DNA from: Aggregatilinea lenta
GTDB taxonomy: Bacteria > Chloroflexota > Anaerolineae > Aggregatilineales > Aggregatilineaceae
Direction of reading: 5' to 3'
NCBI RefSeq assembly: GCF_003569045.1
Contig: NZ_BFCB01000003.1
Coordinates: 868,001 to 932,000, forward strand
Length of the DNA: 64,000 nt
The translations under genes were made by a program, and so were the position numbers. The notes below the pieces were generated by a model that had not been told where the DNA came from, did no database searches, and saw only the letters and a list, made by a program, of their open reading frames with translations. Positions 56,027 through 64,000 of this stretch are shown here, piece after piece; position 1 is the first letter of the stretch, and every line of letters starts with the position of its first letter.

Positions 56027-59000
56027 TTACTTCGCGGCGTACACGTCGATCGAGTCGAGCGCAACCGCGTGCCCCTCTGAGGAGGCGTTGGCCTTGCCGG
56101 TTGCTTCGATCTTCAGCGTATGCTCACCCGGCTCGACGAAGAAGATATCGCTTTGCTCGATGCGGCTGACGCTGCTGTAGCTGTCGATGGTGGCGACCCG
56201 TTCACCGTCGATGGTGACGGTGAACGTGCCGAAGTTCCAGTAGTCGAGGTAGTGCAGGCGCACCTTTTCGCCGTTGAACTTCAGCGTGACGGACGCGTCC
56301 CTGTCGGTGCTGAAATAGTAGTCGCCGCTGGACGTATACTCGGACAGACTGCGCTCCCAGTCGCCGCTCAGCTTCGTGCCGCTGTCGCCGACTTCGGTGC
56401 GCGTCCAGCTTCCGGTGGGCGGCGCGGTGAGCTGTTCCTCGCCGGTCTTGCGCCAGCTCTGGAACGTGGCGCGCACCACGAGGCGCTGGCCGTAGGTCCA
56501 CTCGTCGCTGTCCCAGTCCGCGCAGGTCAGCAGCGTGATCATCGGTTGGTTGCTCGGATAGGTGACGTTCACCTCGTCCGGGGCCACTTCGCGGACCGAC
56601 GACACGGCGTAGGTGTATTCCACGCCCTCGCCGCGCGCGACGATCAGATCACCGACCTCAAGCTGGTTCAGGTTGCGGAACGGCCCCGGTCCGGTTTTGT
56701 GATAGATGTGCCCCGCGAACACGGCGTTGCCGACCGTGCCCGCGTAGGCTGTGCCGTCGAGATGCGCGATCTCACTCGTGAAGGTCGAAACGTCCCAGGT
56801 CGTGCCGACCACCGGCGCGTCGACCAGCGTTGTGTCGATGCCGATGCGCGGGATGATCAGGCGCTCGGCGGGGATGTCGGGCGCGGCGAAGTGCCGCGCC
56901 GCGTCCGCACCGGACGCGCCCTGATCGGCTTCCCAGGCGACGGGCAGATCGGCCCACGTGCCTTCCGGTGCGCTGTAGTCGGGCGCGGTCGGTTGTGCGG
57001 CCTGCTCTTGTGCCGCCGGATCCTCGGCGGGCGCGTTCGAGTCGCCGCCGCTGAGCAGCACGCCCACGATGACCAGCGCGATCGTTCCGACGAGCGCGAC
57101 GGCGCCCACGGCGATGCGTCCTGGCCGGGGCAGGATCGCCGCGAGGCGGTCGCTGCGGTATTCGGCCAGCAGTTGAAGCAGCCCCCACATGAGGCAGGCC
57201 GCCAGGACGACCAGGGCCAGCGCCAGCGCGACGGTGTGCGTGCTGCTGCTGTCCGCGTCGGATTGCTGCACCGGCAGCGCCAGATCGAAGTGCGGCTGGT
57301 CGCCGGTGCTGGGGAGTAAGCTCGGCCCGCTGCCACTGCTTCCGCTGCCGTAGGAACTGCTGCCGCCGCTGGTGGTCAGCGTGCTGGCGGTCGGCGTGCT
57401 GGTGGGGATGACGGTCGGCGTCGCGGTTAGCGTGGTCACGCGGGCGATGATGGCGACCGGCGCGGCTGCCGAGGTCTGGACGGAGCCGCCCGTGTAGGTC
57501 ATCTGCGCCACGTTGTTGATCGTGCTGCCGGGCGCTGCCGTGCCCGCGATGGTGACCGTGATACTCATCGAGACGGAGCTGCCGGGGGCAATGGACCCTA
57601 GGCTGAAGATCACCGCGTTGGTGGTCGCGTCGTAGGCCGACGACCCCTGCGACTGCGTGGACGAGGCGTAGACGAACATACTGTTCAGCGGGTCGGCGAT
57701 GACCACGTTGTCCAGGGTGGCGGCGTATGGGTTGCTGGCTGTGATGTAGAACACGACCTGCTCGCCGGGGGCCGCCTGGTTGACCGACGCGGATTTGAGG
57801 ATGGCCGGGTCTTCGATGACCAGCCCCATCGTGCCGTTGGCGCAGCCGCCGCTGATGTTGACGGTCACCGTCTTGATCAGCGTGCCGGGGTCGAAGATGA
57901 TCGCGCCGCCGAGCGAGATCTGGCTGACCTGGATGGTGTAGTTGCCTGCGGGCAGGCTGGCGACGTTGTAGAAGCCCTGCGCGTCGGTGGTGGCGGTGGT
58001 GACCAGCGTGCCGCCGTTGTAGATGTAGATCAGCGTGTTACTGAAAACCGTCTCGCCTGTGTCGAGCACGCCGTTTCCGTTTTCGTCCGAGAAAACCTGG
58101 CCCTGGACGCAGCCGCCTGCGCTGGGCACGGCGGTCGTCGTGTCGGTCACGGACGCGGACAGGTTCGAGGCGGTCAGGCTGGTCGCCACGATGGACGTGC
58201 TGTCCACCGCGCTGCCGGACGAGGCCGGAACGGTGACCGTGTAGGCGATGCTCAGCGTGCCGCCTGCGGGCACACTCGGCGTGGTGTAGGGCACGCTGCC
58301 CGACGTGAGCGTGGTTAGCGGCGTGCTGCCGCTGCTGATCTGGACGTTTTGTGTCCAGCCCGCCGTGCTGCCGACCACGTCGATGATGTACTGGTCGGGG
58401 TCGGTGCCGGTGTTGGTCAGCGTGTGCAGGTAGGTGTACGAGGCCCCGGCGTTGACCGGCATCGCCTGGCTGACCGGCGTGAAGGTGAACGATGTGGCCG
58501 AGTTGAGGGCCATATTGAACGTGGCGCAGCCCTGGTCCACGCCGCCGAGGCTGGCACAGGCCGTGTTGCTGACGGTTTCGACCGCAGCGGCGGCCAGCAG
58601 GTCGCTGTCGACCGCGATGTGGTTGTTGACGATGGCGTCGTCGCCCGCTTCGATCAGGAAGCGCATGTAGAAGTCGTGCGGCGCGGCGGCGCTGGTCGGC
58701 GGCGTGGTTGACGTCGAGATCTGGCCGCTGTCCACGATCGGGCTGGCGTCGAAGGCTTCCGTGTGGGGCGGATAAGTGGCCGACGGGAAGGTGTACCCGG
58801 CGGGCAGCGGCTCGACCAACTCCAGCACGAATTCCCGCGTGCCACTTGCGGGTACACCGTTGGTCGTGCCGCTGGTGATGTCGAAGCGGTAGCTGCCGTC
58901 TGCGCCCGTCAATTGCGGGTTGGCCTGGATCGTGTCGGCCAGGATCGCGGTGCTGTCCTCGTAGTAGACCAGCCGGATCGAGACGTTCGGAGCCGGGTCG

Positions 59001-62000
59001 CCCGTTGCGCTCACGTAGACGGTGCCGCTGGGGTCGAACGGGTCCAGGTAGTTGGGCGTGCCGTTGTCGTTCCGGTCGCCGATGCCTTCCACGCCGTCCG
59101 GGGACGTGTCGTGGTCGGTATCCACCGCGTAGGCGAAGCTCGGTCCTTCGAGCACCTGCGGCTCGACGGGCGCGCCGCCGTCCTCCGGCTCTGCCGTGGC
59201 GATACGGAGCACGGTCGGCTCGGCCTCTTCGGTCGCCGCCAGAGCGGGAACCGGGGTCGCCGTATCTGGCGCGGCAGGTGCGGCCTCGATCACAAGCGGC
59301 GAGGGATTCTGGATGCCGTGATTACCCGTGGACACCGTGTCCATATAGTTGGCAGGCAGGGTGCTCTCGTCCAGCCAGACCCAATACGCGCCCGGCTCCA
59401 TGCCGGGGAAGGCGTACTGGCCGTCCGGGCCGACCTGCGTGTGCGCGACTTCGGTGTCGCTCGTGCGGTCGAAGACGCCATCGCCGTCGTCCGCGTAGAG
59501 GTAGACCTCCACGTTGCGGATGCCGGACTCGATGTCGCCATCCCGCTGGCGGTTGCCGTCGTTGTCGTTGAAGACCAACCCGACGAGGTCGCCCGGCGCG
59601 GCTTCCGGTCCTGCTGCCGCCGCGACCGGCTCCAGGATGTTCTCGCCGCCGGGCGCGAAGACCAGCAGCGGCTCCCAGGCCGGATTGGCCGAGTCGGGCA
59701 GGTCGATCCAGTAGATGCCTGCCGTCACGTCGAACAGGTACTGTCCGTCGTCGCCCGTGACGAGGCTGTCGGCGGCGGCGTCCAGCGCCGGATCGAAGGC
59801 CACGTCGCCATCATCCGCGTACAGATCGACCGTGGTTCCGGCGGCGGGCGTGTCGCCCTTGCTGATCCGGCTGTCCTCATCTGTGTCGAGCCAGATCGTG
59901 CCGCCGATTTGCAGCAGATCGAGCGCTTCGGTTGCGTCCGGCGTGACCTCTGCCGTGACTTCGGCGGTCGCCTCAAGCGTCAGGTCGGCGGTTGCTTCGG
60001 CGGTGACGTCCGCCGTAGCCTCGATCGCCGCTTCTTCCGTGGCCTCAGCCGTCGCGTCGACCGCCGGTGCTTCCGTGGAGGTCACGTCGTCGCCGGACGT
60101 GCGGATCTCGATGAAGTCCAGCGCCAGGACCGTGCCCGCGCTGGCGGCGTTGGCCTGCCCGGTGTTTTGGATGCGCAGCGTATGCGGCCCGGCGGGCACG
60201 TCGAAGGTGTCGCTCAGCCCGTCGGTGGCCTCGGTGTTGTAGCCGTCGAGGGTGGCGACCGGTACGCCGTCCAGGGTGATTTCGAAGATGCCGAAGTTCC
60301 AGTAGCGCAGGTAGCTCACCCGCACGCCGTCGCCGTCAAAGTTCAGCGTCGCGCTGGCCCCGGTCCCTTCAGCGTAGAAGTAGCTCCCGCCGGAGACAGT
60401 CGGAGAGTCGATCGCGGCCCAGATGCCGTCAAGCTGCACGGCCTCGCCGCCGACTTCGTACCGCGTCCAGCCGCTTTCCGCCGGACCGGCGCCTTCCGTC
60501 TGCTCGTAGCTGCCGAACGGTGTGCTGGTCGGGGTTGGGCCGGACGGCTCGGTGGTTGCTTCAGTCGCTTCGGCGGTGGCGGGTTCTGTGGCCGGATCAG
60601 TCGCGGGCGCGGTGGCCTGCGGCCACTCGTCGAACGTCGGGGTCGGCGTGGGCACGATGGACGACGGCGGGACCAGCGTGCCGCGCACGTCGATCGCGTC
60701 CAGGGCGATGATGTGCCCCTGCGAGAGCGCGTTGGCGTCGCCCGTGTTCTGGATGCGGATCGTGTGCTGGCCGGGGGCCAGACTGTATTCGGCGCTGGTC
60801 AGCAGCTCGCTCTGCGCGCTGTAGCCATCCACCGTGGCGATGAGCTGCTCGTCGGCGTAGATCTGGAAGAAGCCGAAGTTCCAGAACAGCAGGTAGTGCA
60901 GGCGGAACATGTCGCCTTCAAAGGCGAGCGTGATGCCCGCGTCGTCCTGCTGCGAGTAGACGTAGTTGCCTTCCGAGACGAAGGACGACTGGATCTCCTC
61001 CCACGCGCCGTCCGCCAGGGCGGTGCTCGACGTGATCTGGTAACGCGACCAGCCTTCGGCCAGCGGCGGCAGCAGGGTCGGGGAAGGGACGATTGTTGGC
61101 GTTTCGGTCGGCGTGATGGTGGCCGTCGCCGTGGGGATCGGCGTGAAAGTCGCCAGCCCCAGCGGCGTGCCCGGCGCAGCCGTGTCGATTGGCGCGGCGG
61201 TTTCGCCGGGGGCCAACGTTTCTTCGACGGTCGGCAGCGTGCCGGTTGGTGACGGCGTCGCGGTCGGGGTGGGCGTGCCGGGCAGCACTTGCAGCACGGC
61301 CAGCGCGTCGAGCGCAATCATCGTGCCCTGTGCGGCCTCGTTGGCCTGCCCCGTGTTCTGGATGCGCAGCGTGTGTGCGCCCAGCGCCAGCGGATAGTCC
61401 GGGCTGGACTTGAGCACCATCTCGGCGTCGTACGCGTCGATGGTATCGACCAACTGCTCGTCGATGTAGAGGTCGAAGATGCCCAGGTTCGGCGCGCCCA
61501 GGTAGGCCAGGCGCAGCCCCTTGCCGGTGAAGGTGTAGGTCAGCGAAGCATCGGGTTCGACCGAGTACAGGTACGTGCCCTGCGACGCCTGCGGCCAGTC
61601 GTAAGCGGCCCAGAAGCCAGCCCAGGTGCCGGTCTGCTCGGTCAGCTCGAAGCCAACCCACGTTTCGATCTCGGTTGGCTGTCCGCTGACCGGGGTAACG
61701 GTCGGTGGCACCACGACGGTCGCCGTGGCGGCGGGCAGCGGTGTTTCGGTTGGCAGATCAGGCGCTTCGGTGGGCGCGTCCGTCGCGTCGGCGACCGGCG
61801 GCTCCTCAGCGGGCGCGTCGCTGGTCGGCGGCACATCCGTCGGCGCGTCCTCCACCGGCTCAACGGTCGGCGGCACAGCGGTCGGCTCTGCCGGGACCGC
61901 CGTCGGATCGGTGAAGGGCAGCTCTGGGGCGGGGGTGGACGGGTCGCCTTCCTCGCCGCCTTGCGCGAACAGCCTGCCGTCCGGGGCCAGGAGCAGCCCG

Positions 62001-64000
62001 CCGAACAGCGCCAGCACGATCAGCAGACTCAGCCACCGGAACGCGCGGCGACGGTTGATCCCGCCCAGGCCCAGCAGCGGCAGGAACAGCCCGAAGCCGA
62101 GGCCCGTGTAGTCCGTGGGCGGGATGCCGGTGACGCCCGATGACGCCACCGTCGTCTCGAAGGTGACGACGCCGACCTGCCCGCCGGGGATCGACGGCAG
62201 CGGAATGCTGAGGGCCGCCCCTTGCGTGTTGCTCTGCGGCGTCAGCCCGGCGACAGGAGCCGTCGAGGGACATGCCGCCAGCACGCCGGTCGAGAAGGTC
62301 GTGGGGGCGTCGAGCGCCGCCGTGTCGATGGTGTCGGTGACGACCACCCCGCCCACAGCGGACGCGGACGGGTTCGTGACACAGATGATCCAGGCGATGG
62401 TGTCGCCTTCTTCCAGCGCGCCGCCGTTCATGTCAATGCCCTGCTTGGTGATGGTCAGCGCCGCGCCGCCGCTTCCGGCGGTGAAGGCTGCCGTATCAAC
62501 GTTGTTGTTGGCGTTCGAGTCGGTCTGGTCCTGCGTAACCGTCGCCGTGTTGGTGACCGTGCCCGATGCGCTGGCGGCGACGGTTGTCTGGATGGTGAGC
62601 GTCGCGCTGCTGCCGGACGTCAGACTGCCGATCTGCCACAGCCCGGTCCCCGGTGTGTACGTGCCGGTGGACGGGGTGTTGCTGACGTGCGTCACGCCTG
62701 CGGGCAGCATGTCGGTCACGCTGACGTTGGTCGCGTCGGCGGGGCCGTTATTGGTCACGACGAGCGTGTACGTCACGGTGTCGCCCGCGTCGGCGGCGGC
62801 GGTGCTGGCCGTCTTGTCGATCTGGACGTCCGTGCCGCCTGCCACTTCGTTATCGGTGATCGTCACGGTGACGTTGGCCGGGTCGACCCCGCTGTACGTG
62901 CCGTCGGTGCTGGTAGCGGCCCCGGTGACGACCGTGCAGGTGCGCCCGCCGGGGTTCGAGATGAAGTCGTCCGCCACCTGGATCGTCACCTGCTGGCTGG
63001 CTGGGCCAGTCGGCGTGAACTGCACCGACGTGACGCTGCCCAGCGAGCAGGCCGTATCGCCGGTGAGGCCCAGCGAGACCGTGACGTTGGCGGTCGGCGC
63101 GCTGCCGATCACCAGATTGAAGCTGGCGCTGCCGCCTTCCGCGATCGTCAGGCTGGTCGGCGCGGGGCTGATGGTGCCCGGCGTGCCGGTGGTGTCGGTG
63201 TCGTGCACGGTGACCACGACGTCGGCAGGATTGCCGCTGAAGTTTGTGTCGCCGCTGGTCACCGCGCCGGTCTGGACGGTACAGGTCTGGTCGCCGTCCA
63301 CCACGTCGTCGTCGACGCCGTTGACGTTGACGAAGACGCCGGTCTGCCAGTTGGAACTGGTCAGCGTAACGGGCGATGCGCCAGAGTCCAGCGCGCATTC
63401 GCTGTTGGACGTGCTCAGGGCGATGGTTACGGGCTGGGTCGGCTGGGCGGTCAGGCGCACGTTGAACGATTGCACACCGCCCTCGTCGACGGCCAGCGCG
63501 GTCGGATCGACCACGACGCCCGCCGTGTCGTTGTCGGTGACGCTCAGCGTCACATTGTCCACGGTCATGCCGTTGTAGGTCGTGTCGGTGCTGGCCGCGT
63601 CGCCGGTCGTGATCGTACAGGTCTGCGTGCCGTCCACCTCGGTATCATTGGCCCCGCGCACCGTGACGGTGACGCCGGTCTGCCAGTTGGTCGCGTCGAG
63701 GTGGGCCGGGCTGGTGCTGACGACTGTGCATTCGTCCGGCGTGGCCGAGGTCACGGCGATGTTGACGAACGCGGTCGGCTGGCTGGTCAGGGCCAGGGTG
63801 AAGGTCGCCTGCGTGCCCGATTCGCTGATGGTCGCTGGCGTGGGCGCGCCGACCGTAATGCCTGCTGCATCGTTGTCCGCGACGGTCGCGCTCACCTGGG
63901 GCGGATTGTCGCCGTTGAAGTTCGGGTCGGCGCTGATCGCGCTTTGGAGCTGGACGGTGCAGGTCTGCGTGCCGTCCACGATGTCGTCATCGACGGCGGT
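56027..64000 (-). CDS. Giant multidomain surface protein with LPSTG sorting motif and fused sortase (5' end beyond window)
   Basis: 2,657 residues are visible; the frame stays open to the window edge, so the N-terminus is missing. Order from the edge: Calx-beta-like repeats with Cys pairs (about 64000-62850; VDGTQTCTV units), DUF11 domains (62830-62150), a hydrophobic pair with internal signal-like segment (62110-61970), a Pro/Thr/Ala linker, three copies of a 125-residue module (61660-60090), SdrD-B-like domains (59900-59330), further DUF11/SdrD-B units (58960-57450), LPSTG (57302-57316), two membrane helices, then a sortase domain with His at 56708-56710, Cys at 56522-56524 in LLTCADWD and Arg near 56471-56473, and finally a fourth module copy. 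Sortases join LPxTG proteins to surface polymers; here both halves share one chain. Ser/Thr/Asp-rich throughout. Confidence 0.85.
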   Translation of the reverse strand, partial: TAVDDDIVDGTQTCTVQLQSAISADPNFNGDNPPQVSATVADNDAAGITVGAPTPATISESGTQATFTLALTSQPTAFVNIAVTSATPDECTVVSTSPAHLDATNWQTGVTVTVRGANDTEVDGTQTCTITTGDAASTDTTYNGMTVDNVTLSVTDNDTAGVVVDPTALAVDEGGVQSFNVRLTAQPTQPVTIALSTSNSECALDSGASPVTLTSSNWQTGVFVNVNGVDDDVVDGDQTCTVQTGAVTSGDTNFSGNPADVVVTVHDTDTTGTPGTISPAPTSLTIAEGGSASFNLVIGSAPTANVTVSLGLTGDTACSLGSVTSVQFTPTGPASQQVTIQVADDFISNPGGRTCTVVTGAATSTDGTYSGVDPANVTVTITDNEVAGGTDVQIDKTASTAAADAGDTVTYTLVVTNNGPADATNVSVTDMLPAGVTHVSNTPSTGTYTPGTGLWQIGSLTSGSSATLTIQTTVAASASGTVTNTATVTQDQTDSNANNNVDTAAFTAGSGGAALTITKQGIDMNGGALEEGDTIAWIICVTNPSASAVGGVVVTDTIDTAALDAPTTFSTGVLAACPSTAPVAGLTPQSNTQGAALSIPLPSIPGGQVGVVTFETTVASSGVTGIPPTDYTGLGFGLFLPLLGLGGINRRRAFRWLSLLIVLALFGGLLLAPDGRLFAQGGEEGDPSTPAPELPFTDPTAVPAEPTAVPPTVEPVEDAPTDVPPTSDAPAEEPPVADATDAPTEAPDLPTETPLPAATATVVVPPTVTPVSGQPTEIETWVGFELTEQTGTWAGFWAAYDWPQASQGTYLYSVEPDASLTYTFTGKGLRLAYLGAPNLGIFDLYIDEQLVDTIDAYDAEMVLKSSPDYPLALGAHTLRIQNTGQANEAAQGTMIALDALAVLQVLPGTPTPTATPSPTGTLPTVEETLAPGETAAPIDTAAPGTPLGLATFTPIPTATATITPTETPTIVPSPTLLPPLAEGWSRYQITSSTALADGAWEEIQSSFVSEGNYVYSQQDDAGITLAFEGDMFRLHYLLFWNFGFFQIYADEQLIATVDGYSAQSELLTSAEYSLAPGQHTIRIQNTGDANALSQGHIIALDAIDVRGTLVPPSSIVPTPTPTFDEWPQATAPATDPATEPATAEATEATTEPSGPTPTSTPFGSYEQTEGAGPAESGWTRYEVGGEAVQLDGIWAAIDSPTVSGGSYFYAEGTGASATLNFDGDGVRVSYLRYWNFGIFEITLDGVPVATLDGYNTEATDGLSDTFDVPAGPHTLRIQNTGQANAASAGTVLALDFIEIRTSGDDVTSTEAPAVDATAEATEEAAIEATADVTAEATADLTLEATAEVTAEVTPDATEALDLLQIGGTIWLDTDEDSRISKGDTPAAGTTVDLYADDGDVAFDPALDAAADSLVTGDDGQYLFDVTAGIYWIDLPDSANPAWEPLLVFAPGGENILEPVAAAAGPEAAPGDLVGLVFNDNDGNRQRDGDIESGIRNVEVYLYADDGDGVFDRTSDTEVAHTQVGPDGQYAFPGMEPGAYWVWLDESTLPANYMDTVSTGNHGIQNPSPLVIEAAPAAPDTATPVPALAATEEAEPTVLRIATAEPEDGGAPVEPQVLEGPSFAYAVDTDHDTSPDGVEGIGDRNDNGTPNYLDPFDPSGTVYVSATGDPAPNVSIRLVYYEDSTAILADTIQANPQLTGADGSYRFDITSGTTNGVPASGTREFVLELVEPLPAGYTFPSATYPPHTEAFDASPIVDSGQISTSTTPPTSAAAPHDFYMRFLIEAGDDAIVNNHIAVDSDLLAAAAVETVSNTACASLGGVDQGCATFNMALNSATSFTFTPVSQAMPVNAGASYTYLHTLTNTGTDPDQYIIDVVGSTAGWTQNVQISSGSTPLTTLTSGSVPYTTPSVPAGGTLSIAYTVTVPASSGSAVDSTSIVATSLTASNLSASVTDTTTAVPSAGGCVQGQVFSDENGNGVLDTGETVFSNTLIYIYNGGTLVTTATTDAQGFYNVASLPAGNYTIQVSQISLGGAIIFDPGTLIKTVTVNISGGCANGTMGLVIEDPAILKSASVNQAAPGEQVVFYITASNPYAATLDNVVIADPLNSMFVYASSTQSQGSSAYDATTNAVIFSLGSIAPGSSVSMSITVTIAGTAAPGSTINNVAQMTYTGGSVQTSAAAPVAIIARVTTLTATPTVIPTSTPTASTLTTSGGSSSYGSGSSGSGPSLLPSTGDQPHFDLALPVQQSDADSSSTHTVALALALVVLAACLMWGLLQLLAEYRSDRLAAILPRPGRIAVGAVALVGTIALVIVGVLLSGGDSNAPAEDPAAQEQAAQPTAPDYSAPEGTWADLPVAWEADQGASGADAARHFAAPDIPAERLIIPRIGIDTTLVDAPVVGTTWDVSTFTSEIAHLDGTAYAGTVGNAVFAGHIYHKTGPGPFRNLNQLEVGDLIVARGEGVEYTYAVSSVREVAPDEVNVTYPSNQPMITLLTCADWDSDEWTYGQRLVVRATFQSWRKTGEEQLTAPPTGSWTRTEVGDSGTKLSGDWERSLSEYTSSGDYYFSTDRDASVTLKFNGEKVRLHYLDYWNFGTFTVTIDGERVATIDSYSSVSRIEQSDIFFVEPGEHTLKIEATGKANASSEGHAVALDSIDVYAAK
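60090..61660 (-). repeat. Three tandem copies of a 125-residue surface module (fourth copy at 56027-56410)
   Basis: Copies at about 61660-61285, 61065-60690, 60480-60095 and, after the sortase, 56410-56030. Shared pattern: YxYS or YYFS, then DASxTLxFxG, VRLxYLxYWNFGxF, DxYxV/AT, then HTLRIQNTGxAN and xxALDxIxV. Fold is unknown to me; the pattern looks like a beta-sandwich or jelly-roll. Copies are separated by P/T/A-rich linkers. Confidence 0.85.

Noticed and set aside
59930-60070. Possible short direct repeats resembling a CRISPR or minisatellite
   Set aside because: They encode a T/A/E/V-rich linker (TAEATADVTAEATAD-type) in frame of the giant protein; no conserved palindromic repeat with unique spacers.
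62115-63578. Long plus-strand open frame (487 codons) opposite the giant protein
   Set aside because: It mirrors the high-GC, Val/Thr-rich coding strand; no ribosome site, no family pattern, and the minus-strand frame shows clear Calx-beta and DUF11 domains.

Overview
The window is about 64 kb of high-GC bacterial DNA. It holds 44 protein genes (one cut at each edge) and no rRNA, tRNA or CRISPR array that I could see. The style suggests an Anaerolineae-like member of the Chloroflexota: ABC importer operons in number, large STAND/TPR ATPases with kinase or LuxR domains, long DUF11 and Calx-beta surface proteins, a sortase, and dispersed GC-rich palindromes. That assignment is inference; no marker gene proves it.

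Layout. 1-1216: end of a dipeptide/oligopeptide-type ABC importer. 1520-4841: a small redox cluster (membrane-anchored small protein, ApbE flavinyltransferase, secreted SH3 protein, ferric-reductase-like haem membrane protein). 5042-9161: a complete FbpABC-type importer. 9250-14015: a compact RiPP locus, with a DrrAB-type exporter, a nitrile-hydratase-leader-peptide (NHLP) precursor and, divergently, a B12-dependent radical SAM RiPP maturase. 14136-18447: a Ser/Thr kinase-ATPase-TPR protein convergent with a PAS histidine kinase. 18926-26604 (minus strand): an eight-gene polyol operon (binding protein, two permeases, a DUF2160 membrane protein, three MDR dehydrogenases, one SDR). 26901-30247: a hybrid histidine kinase and an unusual HTH/receiver protein. 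30440-34653: small single genes (conserved small protein, ArsR-DUF2087 regulator, SDR, penicillin-binding-like serine hydrolase, epimerase). 35274-47667: a full chemosensory operon (CheY, CheR, CheW, three MCPs, CheA-REC, CheB, CheW). 47754-53770: a GH38 alpha-mannosidase divergent from a LuxR-type STAND regulator. 54372-64000: an M1 metallopeptidase and the C-terminal 2,657 residues of a giant surface protein carrying both an LPSTG sorting motif and its own sortase domain.

The strongest candidates for something undescribed are two. First, the RiPP locus: the precursor ends in two copies of an 11-residue acidic motif, DAFFVQDDDDA, identical in protein although 9 of 11 codons differ synonymously, which indicates selection on the peptide itself. 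Second, the giant protein, in which a sortase signal, two membrane segments, a sortase catalytic domain and a repeated module lie in one polypeptide. Also notable are near-identical C-terminal halves of two MCP genes (about 6 differences in 518 bp, probable gene conversion), and a polyol operon with four dehydrogenases and no ATPase.
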